Origin: Lachnospiraceae bacterium
Lineage (GTDB): Bacteria > Bacillota > Clostridia > Lachnospirales > Lachnospiraceae
Direction of reading: 5' to 3'
Assembly: GCA_022647575.1 (NCBI GenBank)
Contig: JALCKY010000005.1
Location: forward strand, 184,370-248,369
Length of the DNA: 64,000 nucleotides
Shown here: in pieces, positions 43,795 to 54,581 of the stretch
How positions within the stretch are numbered: the first letter of the stretch is position 1
Layout: each line of letters begins with the position of its first letter
Program-made: the position numbers and the translations under genes
Notes under the pieces: model-generated
The model's database searches: none
What the model saw: only the letters and a program-made list of their open reading frames with translations
Told to the model about the DNA's origin: nothing

Positions 43795-46700
43795 TCATTT
43801 TTTTAAAACTGCTTTTATGGCTTTAATCTTTCCTTCCCTTACCTGAAGTGCAGGTGAGGCCGCCAATTCTCCCATTCCGTATACACTCCGAGTTCCATTT
43901 TCATCTTCCAGTTCGTAAAATGCAACCTGATACTGACCCGGTACGGCTTCTTCCATCCCTTCGAGTTCATAGGTCACCATTGTCCGGCCGAGGAAAACGG
44001 CGCTGACTTTCTTATCCGAAGGAACCAGGCAGGATGGAATATACGGCTGCAGCTTCATTTTCAGTCTTCCTTCGGAATCACAGGAAAACGGTTCCGGTCC
44101 GAAAAACATCAGATTCCAGATTTCAAGGAACTCTGCCGTCGAACCCGAAAGCCTTGCAACAAATCCCCTGCCATGCACGCCCTGATCCGGGTTTGCCGAC
44201 GAAGCAATAAAAGAAACATTCTCATACGTGCTGCGGCCGTAAACCTCCGGAACCATAAACGGAACCGCTGCCGAAACGAAGGCATCGCGGAATTCTGGAT
44301 ACAGCCCGCTCCTTAAAAGCTCCAGCAGATATTTATATTCCATATGAAGCCATATAGATTCGTTTTCCAGCCATCCCGGCGTAAAGGCCAGTGCCCTTCC
44401 GGCTTCATAACTGACCCCTGCGAGAGATTCATTTACTTTATACATCTGCAGTTCCCGGTCGTAAAGTCCGCTGGCCTTAATCTTTTCCGCCATCTTCCTT
44501 TTTTCATCCAACGGAGCCGAAAGCTTCAGCCAGTGAACGGGGCCTTCCAGAAACAGCGGCAGCATTTTCGGCTGACTGCCTTCCTCATAGGTAAAATAAG
44601 TCGGACAGATTCCGTCTCCCCTGCGTACGGCATCCGCGATTCCTCTTTCTAAAGTCTCCCGGATGTTCCTGAAAATTTTCAGGACTCCGGCACAGTCGAG
44701 AGTTTTTCGTTCTCCCGTCAGGGTATACGCGGTACGCTCCCTGTATTTTTCCTTCGCTTCATTCAGTGCATTCCAGCGTTCAAACGCGGATGATGCTGCC
44801 GCATAGGCACATGCCGTCTCATCCAAAAGGTCCGCCATCTCTGAATAAAGACTGATTTTCTCTTCCTGCTCTGCAAGGAGATTCTCCATGAACCGCAGCA
44901 TCCGTACCAGTTCGCAGGTCTCCGCTACAGAGGAGCCAAGCAGCCCCGGAAGTCCATTCAAAGCATCATACCAGCCCGGCTTCCCGCCTTCCATTTCCAT
45001 TCCCATTCCGCCGGCATCAATCGTCGCGCTTTTAATGGTACAGAGAAAAATCATCTTCTCCGCAAGTGTGCTTCGAGCGGTTTCACCTGTTTCCGTCTGC
45101 AGCCAGCGCTTTTTTGTTTCAGCCTTGCGTGCAGGATCCAGCGCATGATACTGCCTGCGTCCATTTTCCGTTTCTGCATATCTCTTCTGCCGCGGATTGA
45201 CAAATGCATGCGTTTCATACCACCGAAGATTCCGCCCGCCAAATAGCAGCTCTTTTCTCTGCTCCGGATATATCACCAGATATTTCTCTATCAGGTCGGA
45301 AAGATATGTCCAGTGGTCGCACCAGTATCCTTCCTGAAAATCCGCATTCGGGCTGCATTCCGCTGAACTGAAAATCCGGCTTAAGAAATCACGAATCTGG
45401 CTTTCATCCAGCCCGCAGTCTTCCGCAAACATAGCTGCCTCGCCTGGTGTGAAATCCCTGCCGAACAGTTTTCCGGCTTCTTCCTGTTCTGTGCTCGGGA
45501 ACCAAAGTGTACACACCTTCGCCGCTTCCGGTGAAAGCCTGTATGTACTGCGTTTCAGGACAAGCGGATTATATCCGTCGCTTTGAATCATTTCAAAAAA
45601 CATCCGGATATTATAATCTTTGACTTCCGGATAAAACAGCACATCGCATCGCCTGTTCTGACAGACATCCCTGAAGTTTCCGTTTCCCTGGGCATAATAT
45701 TCCCTGCCCAGAGAAAATGCATTGTATTCCCGCTCCGGATCGCCATGTTTTCTTGAATATAGATAAAATGGCGTTCTTTCTTTTCCCTGACCGAAAAAGA
45801 CAGGCACTCCGCCGCGCAGGAGATTATCGAGATACGTCTGCCGGCAGTAAGCATCAAATGTTTTATTTGCCGTATGTGTATCAATTTTATCTGTCAGTTC
45901 TGCGACAAGTTCAGAAGCCTCCTGCCGCTTGGCATGATACCATCCCGGTCCGCTGATTTTCTTTACAAGTTCCGGGATTTCCTCCTTCTTCCCGCATTGT
46001 CCGAATACAGAAAAAATCTGCATCTCTTCCCCCGGCTGCAATGTTCCTTTCGCTGCAAAAAAACAGCAGGGAAATTCATTTACCGCATCCTGCGGCATGG
46101 CCAGCATTTCATCCAGAGTATGTGAAATGAATCCCTCCGCGCGGCTTAGGGAAGTATCCTGAGCAAAAATCAATTCCGGCTTTAAGATTGCGCGAAGCAC
46201 ATCCCCGCTGCCGCTGATGCCGAAACCGAAATTGCCACCGTCCACTTTCGTGACACAGGCGGTGTCTTCCATCGAAGCACGTACACGGAAAACCGGGAGT
46301 CCCGGCTGCAGTTCCTCTGCCTGCATCCAGGCTTTCGACAGCTGCGTCATCATTTTCAGGCTTTCATTATTGACCCCGTAAGGAACCAGGGCCGGCATGC
46401 CGTCAAGCAGTTCAAGTCTGCAGGCTTCCTCCGAAATGTTCTTAACCGTCAGAATACGGGCAAGCATGGCTGCCCGCTCTCCCGGAATTCCGAAAATAGA
46501 CCGCTTCCGTACGTACCTCCGCATTCTGCCAGAAAACCTTCAGTTCCGACGGACGGATCTCCATATCGCAGCATCCTGTAAAGGCTTCCAGATATTCACC
46601 ATCCGCCATCAAAAATGTCCGAAAGCCGGTTCTTGCATTATTTTGATACGCGGGTATGTGCCCGGACAGAATTCCATAATGGCGTGGTCTTTATCATCCG

Positions 46701-46849
46701 CCCCGAAGCTGCAGATTCCCTGCCCCCGGTTATTGTAATAGGCCCACAGCGGTATCCCGAATTCACCGGCAATTCCCGGGAGGAAACTCGAGAAAGGCGG
46801 GTTTATGCAGATAGTCTTTCATGATAAAAGCATCTGTGCGTTTATTCAT
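43795..46849 (-). pseudogene. GH94-like oligoglucan phosphorylase, frameshifted near 5' end
   Basis: Reading from ATG 46849 (AAGGAG upstream) with four corrections gives one protein of about 1017 residues. Its opening ([20 protein letters not shown]) and RKHGDPEREYN, QGNGNFRDVCQNRRCDV and FEMIQSDGYNPL match the large GH94-type beta-glucan phosphorylases. Listeria 1,2-beta-oligoglucan phosphorylase is the closest I can recall; GH149 or GH161 beta-1,3-glucan phosphorylases are alternatives. The last 909 residues are open without interruption. The breaks are at about 46784-46795, 46661-46663, 46652-46654 and 46493-46496; each is cured by dropping one base from a run. It would cleave beta-glucans with phosphate, yielding glucose 1-phosphate. 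It may be intact in the organism. Confidence 0.72.
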
Positions 46850-46856
46850 TTTGATT

Positions 46857-49521
46857 TTACTCCTTATCTTTTATTTCTTCCAGTTCAACTGTCACACGAT
46901 ACGTTTCTTCCGCAGAAGCATCAAAATCGGCCGACGGAATAAAAATTCTTCCGTTTTCACATGGGATTTTCTTCCCATTGATTTCCGCTTCCTTCAGACA
47001 GTAGCTTCCCCATTCCAGCATCCCGGGATTCCTGTACCGGATCTTCAGTTTTCTTCCGCGGAAACGGCACTGCATTTCCGTCTCTTTAGTTTTATTAAAC
47101 TGTTCTGCCGTTAGTTTCGGTTCAATGACCAAATTTCCTTCCTCACCGTGAACACCGAATACCTGCGTACGCATCGTCAGGAGGAACCAGCTTGCCGCTC
47201 CTGTAAGATACGGATACATGCCTCTTCCGGTAAGATCAAAATATTCCGGTATGCCCGGCAGAATCCTGCTGACAGGGAAGGACGTACTCTGAAGATAAAG
47301 AGCCTTTAATACCTTCCAACCTTCCTTCGCATGTCCGCAGCAGTAAAGCGCATACGCATACATGACGGCCATATGGCTGAAGACTGCTCCGTTTTCCTTT
47401 GTCCCATAGGCAAATCCGAACATGCGTCCCCATATCCATCTTTACTTCTTTAAAATCCGTATTCAGGAAAACGCCTCCCCTGTCTGCATCAAAAAGATAT
47501 CTGTCCACGGCATGTATGACCGCATTTTCCTGATCCTTCGTCGCAGCCCCTGAAAGCAGGGGAAAACACCTGTCCCGTAAGCATCATCCGGACATGTTCA
47601 CCGCACAGACCGTCGGACTGCCGCCCGTGGTCATCATAGTAACTGTTGAACCAATTTTGATTGGCTTGATCGCCTGTCCATTCATCCTGCCTGATACGGA
47701 CACAGATCCATTCGGCCATGCCGTGAAGCCGTTCTGAAAGCAGCTGCAGCGATACCCTGCTCTTTTCCCCCTCGGCATAGGCCTTTCTGCAGAAGTCCGT
47801 CAGCGCTTCCCTCATGGCTGTCGGATTGCCGTATTCTTCCTGGCTGAAATTCATAAGTTCTGCCAGAGATTTTAAAATCTCGGTCTTTTCGATACCGCGC
47901 CGAAAAGCTTCCTGCAGGATTTCACTGAGTTTATCAAGGCTCCAGGCATAGGCGGCCGTAAAGGCAACGCTCTCCCCGCGGTGTGATGCCATGTCCAGTC
48001 CGTCATTCCAGTCGGCACCATGAAGCCGCATGTTTCCATGTTCTCCGACATCGAAAAATGAAGTCACATTTTCAAGGATCAGGTGCTCCAGCACTGTTCC
48101 CTCTTCAGTCTTTCCGGGGTCTGCAGGCTTCTCGCCGTCTCCCCGGATAGAGAACCCGTCCCTGAAATAGGTCTGGTTTTCCCAGAAGAGGCTTGAATCT
48201 CCTGTTTCATCAAAATACAGCGCAGCCGTAAAAGACGGCCAGAATGCATGATCCATCCACACACGGGGAATATGGTTCCGGTCGGACTTAAACTCTCCCG
48301 GCTTATCTCCGATAATCGTGGCATTCGTCCCATCGGGCCCGCACACCGGCAAAATAAGACAGCAAAGACTGCCGCATTGCCGAAGAATCATCAAGAAGCA
48401 GAGCAAGGCTGTCCTGCCAGAGATCCCCGCCAGCCGCGGCCCCCTCGTCCGTAATCATGATGCGGAAGGAAACTGCAGCCGCATATTCTCCGCATCAGAG
48501 GCTGGGCACTGACCCACCGCATCCAGAAAGTAAATTTCCGGTCAGAGGCTGCAAAACAGTCTTCAGTCCTGCGCTTCCAGAATTCTTTTGTTCTCTTTAA
48601 AGCCTGTGCTGTCCCTTCCGGGGTCAGATAAGGTGTCGGATCATCCTCGATGGCAAGAACGACCCGGAAACTTTTCTTCGCACCCGGCGGAAGTACGATT
48701 CCGGGTGAAGAAAAGGGCAGCATTCATTTCCCCACCTTCCGCCGATTCTCCTGCACGGAGACGGCCATCGGATATATCGGGACAGACAACCGCCTGCGGC
48801 CAGTCATAGTTCCCCGCTCCGATAAAATCGGATACGCGCGGAATCACATAGGAAGGACTTTCCCCCTTTGTCACCGGCTGCCCAGACCCGGTAATTAACC
48901 TCCGCGGGATGGTGTCCGCGTTCGTCAAATGTCAGCGTCGGTTTGATCCGGATTCCGTACGGCTCGATGAATGCACGCTGCAGAAGTGAGGTTACATGCC
49001 TGTGATCACGGATATTATCCGCACTTCTTCCGAAAATCGGGGATGACGGCAGCACAGTCCATCTTCAGATTTTCATGTCCGGTATTTTCAATTGTGACCT
49101 GCATGATTTCGCAGCGCGTCTGATCCGACGGCACAAAACTCAGTACCTCCGCACATAAGCCGTTTGCTGTGCTGTGCCGGGTCAGGCTCTGCCACAGCAG
49201 ACCTCCGCGCAGTTCACAGGATTCTTCATTCGTAAATCTGCGGGCTGTCTGCAATGCACTTTGCCCGCAGGCCGACCATGGTGCCTGACCTTCCGTCATG
49301 ATCCAGAAGTTTCTTGATGTACGGTTTTCCAGCAGCGTCTGTTCGCTGGCCGGCTCCATGAGGTATGTATTCTGTCCGGTCTTACAGTCGCCGGCCAGAA
49401 ACGGCGTTACGGAAGAAATCATCCCCGCCTCATTGAGAAGAGGAAAATAGATGTCCGGAGCATATTGAGCCTCAGTCAGAATGAAATCTCCTTCAGTTCC
49501 GATGTATTCTAAATTGGGCAT
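46857..49521 (-). pseudogene. GH94/GH36-type phosphorylase, seven frameshifts
   Basis: ATG 49521 follows AAAAGGAGGTCTTTCT; the TAA is at 46857, eight bases before the next start. The pieces join into about 885 residues in family order: N-terminal beta domain (EYIGTEGDFILTEAQYAP), FGRSADNIRDHRHVTSLLQR, FLPHHDYGRGGRGWRDLWQD, PDGTNATIIGDKPGEF, the catalytic-acid motif GADWNDGLDMA, FGFAYGTKENG, and a C-terminal beta domain. The breaks are at 49033-49036, 48862-48866, about 48715-48725, 48425-48428, 48338-48340, 47563-47566 and 47428-47431. All are single extra bases, mostly in runs of three to five. Exact substrate unknown; a disaccharide or oligo-beta-glucan phosphorylase is likely. First gene of the operon. 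Confidence 0.75.
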
Positions 49522-49585
49522 AGAAAGACCTCCTTTTATCTGATTTTATTCTGTTCCAATATTGAATCAGATAAAAGCAGGCAGA

Positions 49586-49615
49586 TTTAATTCAGGTATG
49601 TTTTTTTAATTCAGG
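49586..49615. promoter_or_regulatory. Direct repeats upstream of phosphorylase operon
   Basis: TTTAATTCAGG occurs at 49586-49596 and 49605-49615, a 19-base period, about 65-95 bases upstream of the first gene of the second glycan locus. The layout equals that of the repeats at 21124-21154 in the first locus although the sequence differs. It is a candidate site for the YesN-like regulator at 35676. Confidence 0.5.
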
Positions 49616-49774
49616 CGTCAGGATTTTATATCGTCTTTTGTCCAGCTTCTGTCCAATTCAAGATAATTTTCTGCGTAAAAAAGCAGATGAAAAAAGCAGA
49701 AAATATGCAAAATGAATAAATCCAGTACTCCCTGAACCAATACTTGTCTTTTTGAAATTCCTTATATTTACAAC

Positions 49775-49955
49775 GAAAAACCGGATTCTGCCTCATTTTA
49801 AAGGCAAAATCCGGTTCGTTCATTTTGACAGGGGAAGAGGGAGTCGAACCCCCATTGACGGTTTTGGAGGACGTGGACTACCCCCGGTAAAAACCGCGCA
49901 GATGCGATACTTCTATTTTAAAACCGCGATTTAGCCAATGGGTTAGCCAATGACT
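49775..49955. repeat. Repeat D: core and R1 arm
   Basis: Core hairpin (AACCGGATT at 49779 with AATCCGGTT), T-arm-like GAGTCGAACCCCCATTGA, then the R1 arm GGAGGACGTGGACTACCCCC and TTTAGCCAATGGGTTAGCCA. No L arm to the left. It opens AbiE cassette 2. The flanking parts of 49522-50042 hold no gene; a short minus-strand frame there crosses the hairpin and is not real. Confidence 0.82.
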
Positions 49956-50042
49956 TTTTTGTTCATATTTGATCATTTCTACGATATGACGGCATCCAAT
50001 AATCTCAAAGAAATATTTCACTATATGTCGTAAATTATCATT

Positions 50043-50885
50043 TCACACAGTTGTCAAAGCCAGATTGGCCAATTGCAGCACGGAATCATTTGCCTCATCC
50101 CATGAAATATTTCCGACAAAATAGGACTGCCTGCAATAATTCTCCCATTGGTTTCTCATCATTTCGTTTTCGCGGATTTCCTTCAATATCTCATGAATGG
50201 AATCCAAGTTCTTCAATGTCCCTCTTTTTAAGCTCGTCGCATGAAAAGCTTCCTTTAAATGTTCTGCATTATAAGTGGTTTTTTCCCGGATCACTGTAAT
50301 ATCGTAAAAGTCACGCATTCTTGTATTAGCCAGACCGCGTGAAAGAATCGTCTCCAGTTTTTCAGCAAGCAGCGTCTCCGTATTATAGGTCATTATGGAA
50401 ATGGTCCTGTCTTCCAGCATCAAAGGATAATTATATTCTACCGCTCCGGGAGTTATGACATCCCCAGTAGAAATATCAATTTTCAGCGGCTGAACCATAT
50501 TGTCAATTGCGGCCTCCAGCATGAAACGGATTCCAGGATAATCCGCTTCGTCCATGATTTCTTTTTCGCTCATGATTCTAAAACGAAAGCCATCCGTCAA
50601 TTCGATGGAGATAATATCCGTGATGATCCTGTTCGCATTTTCTTCATTTAAAGCAAGTGCCCGTACCGTGGCATCGATGTCGAGTGTCGCTCTCGTTTCC
50701 AGACCAACAATGGAGGCTACCAGCATCCCACCTTTCAGGACAAACTGACTGCGGTATTTTGAGACAGACATTCTTTCCAGAAATCTTTCCATGACATAGT
50801 TCCGGATTAATGTCTGTGATTTCCTGCTGTCGCCTCCGGACAGATTCCGTATTTTTGCTTTGATCTGCATCGCTGTATGAATCAT
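50043..50885 (-). CDS. abiEii: AbiEii nucleotidyltransferase toxin (module 2)
   Basis: 280 residues with the same core layout as module 1: LKGG at 50-53 and Asp69/Asp71 in RATLDIDATV, then IDISTGDVITPG and a C-terminal region (ETILSRGLANTRMRDFYDI). Overall sequence differs strongly from module 1, so the two are not a recent duplication. Its ATG overlaps the stop of abiEi (ATGA). Expected action as a phage-responsive toxin. No third small gene follows here. Confidence 0.92.
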   Translation of the reverse strand: MIHTAMQIKAKIRNLSGGDSRKSQTLIRNYVMERFLERMSVSKYRSQFVLKGGMLVASIVGLETRATLDIDATVRALALNEENANRIITDIISIELTDGFRFRIMSEKEIMDEADYPGIRFMLEAAIDNMVQPLKIDISTGDVITPGAVEYNYPLMLEDRTISIMTYNTETLLAEKLETILSRGLANTRMRDFYDITVIREKTTYNAEHLKEAFHATSLKRGTLKNLDSIHEILKEIRENEMMRNQWENYCRQSYFVGNISWDEANDSVLQLANLALTTV

Positions 50886-51505
50886 AGCAGCACCTCAGTG
50901 TAGGTTCTGACTTTATCCTCAATCCCCATGGCAGCGGCATATCGCATCAGTTTTCTCACGTCTTTTTCTTTTCCCTTCATATATCCTTTCACCGCCGTCT
51001 GGAAGACCTGGATGTCCATTTTTTCTTTGCGGATGATAATATCACAGATTGTACGTTCCCTGTCATAGGTCCGGACCTGATGCCCATAAGGTGTTTTTAC
51101 TTCCGTGATCCCCAATGGAAAAAGATTGTCGCTGATCCGATAGACGCGAATTCCCTTCGACCGAAGATTGGATCCATTATAATTATGCTTTACCGTAACG
51201 GAATATTCCGAAGGCTCGCGATCCATGAGGTGATGCAGATACAAGGCCGTCTCATGGGAAAAACAGACCTCCCTGCTCCGGACATTGATCAGGAAAAGTT
51301 CATCCTGCCAGGCATCCTCGGAAATATAGACACCCTGCGACGCACGGATCAATTTTTTCTTCTTCACATAGGCGGCAAGCGAAACTCTCGAAATCCCGGC
51401 AGACGATACATCACGGGTCAGGAGGTAGCCTCCGTTTTTCTTCAGGAGTTCCTCCAGTTTATCCTCTATGGTTTTCCGCATCATATTTTCTTCATTTACA
51501 TTCAT
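50882..51505 (-). CDS. abiEi: AbiEi antitoxin/repressor (module 2)
   Basis: 207 residues if started at 51505, or 200 from ATG 51484. N-terminal winged helix (KNGGYLLTRDVSSAGISRVS), middle domain with EVCFSHETALYLHHL, and C-terminal RTYDRERTICDIIIRKEKMD. A good promoter lies so close that transcription would begin about at the first ATG; the inner ATG pair at 51484 then becomes attractive, preceded by GAAG. It should repress the operon and neutralise AbiEii. Confidence 0.9.
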   Translation of the reverse strand: MNVNEENMMRKTIEDKLEELLKKNGGYLLTRDVSSAGISRVSLAAYVKKKKLIRASQGVYISEDAWQDELFLINVRSREVCFSHETALYLHHLMDREPSEYSVTVKHNYNGSNLRSKGIRVYRISDNLFPLGITEVKTPYGHQVRTYDRERTICDIIIRKEKMDIQVFQTAVKGYMKGKEKDVRKLMRYAAAMGIEDKVRTYTEVLL

Positions 51506-51511
51506 GCCCTT

Positions 51512-51540
51512 ATATTATCTTATTAGGTCATATTTGTAAA
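51512..51540 (-). promoter_or_regulatory. AbiE module 2 promoter
   Basis: On the minus strand TTTACA (51535-51540) and TAATAT (51512-51517) with a 17-base spacer. The predicted start of transcription falls at the first ATG of abiEi, giving a leaderless or very short-leader message. Confidence 0.75.
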
Positions 51541-51583
51541 GCATCATAAGGCGGCATTAATACTTCTCTCCTCCTATCTCGCG

Positions 51584-51790
51584 TTACAAATCCATGCAAA
51601 ATCTAGCCATCGATTAGCCAAAATCTACTGGTTATCTCCGGTCATCCCCGGTACATTTTGGCAAAACCTGGCAGATCAGCTTCGCAACGGCCTGTATTTT
51701 AATTTTCCTATAACCTGCACAAATACAAAGAAAAACCGGATTCTGCCTCATTTTAAAGGCAAAATTCGGTTCGTTCATTTTGACCAGACA
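51584..51790. repeat. Repeat E, left part: L arm and core hairpin
   Basis: L arm (TAGCCATCGATTAGCCAAAA, CCGGTACATTTTGGCAAAAC) and the core hairpin at 51734, with one change in the right stem (AATTCGGTT). It breaks off after TTCATTTTGAC where the IS110-type element begins; the sequence resumes at 54195. About 25-30 bases of the T-arm-like core are lost at the insertion. Confidence 0.8.
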
Positions 51791-51791
51791 A

Positions 51792-53315
51792 TATGAAGTG
51801 ACCTCGCATTTGTAGAATCGTGGGATTTACCTGTACACTATTAATTGTTGGAACCAATAGGGACAGGGATTTACCACATACAAAAGGAGGCCGCATGAAC
51901 AGTATAGTTTACGTAGGGATGGATGTCCATAAGGAAAGTTACAGCGTCTGCTGCTACAACTTTGACTCAGATGCAGTCTTATACAGACAAAAACTTGGAC
52001 CGGATTATAAATTGATTCTGAAATACATTGAACAGATCAGAAATAGATTTCCGGAAGGTACAGAATTCGTAAGCGGTTATGAGGCGGGATGCCTTGGCTA
52101 TTCTTTATACAGACAGCTTACGGAACATGGCATGAAATGTATCATCCTGGCGCCGACAACAATGGCTGTCACGAATACGAACCGGATAAAGACAGATAAG
52201 AGGGACGCCGGAAACATCGCGAGATGCCTCGCCTTCCATACATACAGCGAAGTCCATGTGCCGACGGACGAAGACAATGCGATAAAGGAATACATCCGTA
52301 TGAGGGACGACCAGAAGATTGCATTAAAAAAAGTAAAGCAGCAGATCCTGGCATTGGTCATGCGCCAAGGAAAAAGATATGAGGGTGGAAAAGCCTATTG
52401 GACCATCGCACACGTGAAATGGCTGAAAGCCCTGGATCTTGAAGGCATCCTTCAAGAGACACTCAATGAATACCTCATCACCTACGAATACTCCGTCGGA
52501 AAAATCGAGCGTCTTGATCAACGGATTGAGGAACTGGCATGCGAAGAAAGGTATCAGGAAAAGACAAAAAAGCTTGGATGCTTCATGGGGATAAAGCCGC
52601 ATACGGCGCTGTCGCTGCTGTCTGAAGTCGGTGACTTCGACCGGTTTGCAAAACCGGAGAAATTTGCATCCTTTCTCGGGCTTGTACCCAGCGAGAATTC
52701 CAGCGGGGAAAGCCAGAACCGGTATGGAATCAGGCAAGGCCGGAAACAGCCATTTGAGGAGACTTCTGGTGGAGGCGGCACAGCCTTATACAAGAGGGAT
52801 GGTCTGACATAAATCGGAAGCCCTTGAAAAAAAGACAAAAGGGAAATGACCCGAAAACTGTAGCCTATGCCGATAAGGCGAACGAAAGACTGCGGAGGCG
52901 TTATTACAAAATGACATTAAACAAGGGAGTCCAAAGAAACATCGCGGCAACTGCGGTTGCCAGGGAACTGGCCTGCTTCATATGGGGTATGATGACGGAT
53001 AATATATCATGAACGGTAAGCAGGAATGGAAATTCATATCTACAGATGACAGGATCTGAAAAAGGCTGGGACATATGGATAGGGTCTTAGGGCGGCATTC
53101 AAGGTTCGAACGATCTACGATTCCCCTATGTTGACACGGTTTTAAAGCACTGTGATTGAGACTAGACAGTGCGTTCACGGCGGACCATTGATGATGGCAG
53201 GAAAACCTGATCCACGAATAACAGATGAGCTGGAGTCTAGGACTCTATATATGTCCCGGAAAAAACAAAAACACAAAGAGTGATGAAACTTCTACTTGAC
53301 AGAGGTCACTTCATA
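51792..53315 (+). mobile_element. IS110-family element (IS1111-like)
   Basis: About 1.5 kb bounded by a perfect 14-base inverted repeat, TATGAAGTGACCTC at 51792-51805 and its complement at 53302-53315. Terminal or subterminal inverted repeats are a mark of the IS1111 group of IS110. One transposase gene lies inside. It interrupts repeat E within the core, which fits the taste of this family for structured targets. Confidence 0.75.
51895..53012 (+). pseudogene. IS110-family DEDD transposase, frameshifted
   Basis: ATG 51895 follows AAAAGGAGGCCGC. The N-terminal RuvC-like DEDD domain is intact (VYVGMDVHKESYSVCCYN ... NRIKTDKRDAGNIAR) and the C-terminal transposase_20 domain begins (MGIKPHTALSLLSEVGDF, LGLVPSENSSGESQNRYG). 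The frame then slips near 52735, an in-frame TGA lies near 52808, and the frame slips again near 52824 before the C-terminal part (KTVAYADKANERLRRR) ending at 53012. The slips are single extra bases; the TGA looks like a substitution. The element is probably inactive unless these are sequence errors. Confidence 0.85.
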
Positions 53316-54194
53316 ACAGGGGAAGAAGCATTGTATAATGGTACCGTAAATTAAGACAGTTTCTTGGATATAATGAATCTGATATACTAGGTTCAGATAA
53401 GCGACAGCAGATCGTTCTTGAAGCCATCAAGGGTGAGGCTGGGACGAATGATGGACTATTCCTCGAGCATGCCTCTTGTTTTTGACGAGAAACGCGACGA
53501 GAACATCCGCGATAAGCTTGACGAGACACGAAAGGAAAAGGGTACGCCAGGAAAAGTCGACCATGCAGGTCGACTCTATCGAGTTGCTTGGGAAAGCAAA
53601 TTTACCCTATGTGTGCACACGCGTTTTAACAGCAGCATATATTGCATTGCATCTCACATTCGAGCTTGACGAGACTGCACAGACATGGGGGCGCGGCGTA
53701 GCGTCAGAAACGCGGCTCGGATTGGAAGGAAAAGGGTACGGCATGAACGACCATCGATGACCTGATCTCTCGAAGCGCATGCAGGCAAAACCCGTACCTG
53801 ATCGACAGGCCGAACCACGTCAAATATCACTTATTTGAAGAGCCATGGCCGATTATCGACTGGGCTTCGCGCTGTATCGTTGGATGGGAGCTACGTGGAT
53901 GAGTCATCGAGGCGCTAGGCACTCTATCCATATGTCAATTCCAGGGAATACGGAAATCGCAAAAACAACGGCAAACACATCATGAGAGTTCTTTCAAATA
54001 TGACTGAATATCATCCGTGAAATCTTACAACTTACTCCGCCATCGGCAACAGACTCCGGCATCTTGTTACTATCCAATAGCTGACACGTAGCCTGACTAA
54101 GCATCAACCTTCTTATCCACAGACCGTAACCGTTAACCGATATCTATTCATTATATTTTTAAAAGAAAATTGTCTTGACAACTGACCCCACTAT
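53316..54194. other. Degenerate region beside the IS element
   Basis: Short open stretches in several frames (such as YNESDILGSDKRQQIVLEA near 53370 and IELLGKANLPYVCTRVLTAA near 53580) suggest broken coding sequence. I cannot assign a family. One stretch (IIDWASRCIVGWEL near 53850) faintly recalls an integrase core. It lies between the right inverted repeat of the IS110 element and the resumption of repeat E, so it probably arrived with or after that insertion. Confidence 0.4.
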
Positions 54195-54339
54195 ATTGAC
54201 GGTTTTGGAGGACGTGGACTACCCCCTGTAAAAACCGCTAAGATGCGGCATTTTTTCTGTAAAACCGCGATTTAGCCAATAGGTTAGCCAACAGCAAAAT
54301 ATGGATCATTTTGTCCAGAATCGTCATTTGCACAACACC
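54195..54339. repeat. Repeat E, right part: end of core and R1 arm
   Basis: Resumes at TTGACGGTTTTGGAGGACG and continues through TTTAGCCAATAGGTTAGCCA to TCGTCATTTGCACAACACC. The R1 type of arm here means that a further cassette starts at this point. 54340-54581 has no recognisable feature. Confidence 0.8.
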
Positions 54340-54581
54340 AAATGAAGATTAATCAGATGAAATGCAAAATCTTCGATCCATACCTGGACTATCCAAAAGA
54401 TGAATATCAGTATAATGTTGTCTCATTGCAATGATTACTTCAATTGTTCTAACACTTTTTGGATATCCCCATCTATGCAGATTGACCTGTCTGCGATCTC
54501 GACCGGAGCATATGCTTCTCCCTTATTCAAGCAAGCATAACTGGAATTTTATTCTCTGCTGTGTATCGCCAGAACGGATAT

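Noticed and set aside
46490-49040. Programmed ribosomal frameshifting in the phosphorylase genes
   Set aside because: Too many sites, no slippery heptamers with downstream structure, and the shifts sit in ordinary short runs.
49626-49823. 65-residue minus-strand frame with hydrophobic middle
   Set aside because: It begins inside the hairpin and T-arm-like core of repeat D, lacks a ribosome site, and similar N-terminal words appear at every repeat copy as a reading of the hairpin.
30797-50885. AbiE 1 and AbiE 2 as a recent duplication
   Set aside because: Motif positions agree (LKGG at 50-53, Asp69/Asp71) but the rest of the proteins differ strongly and only one has the third gene.
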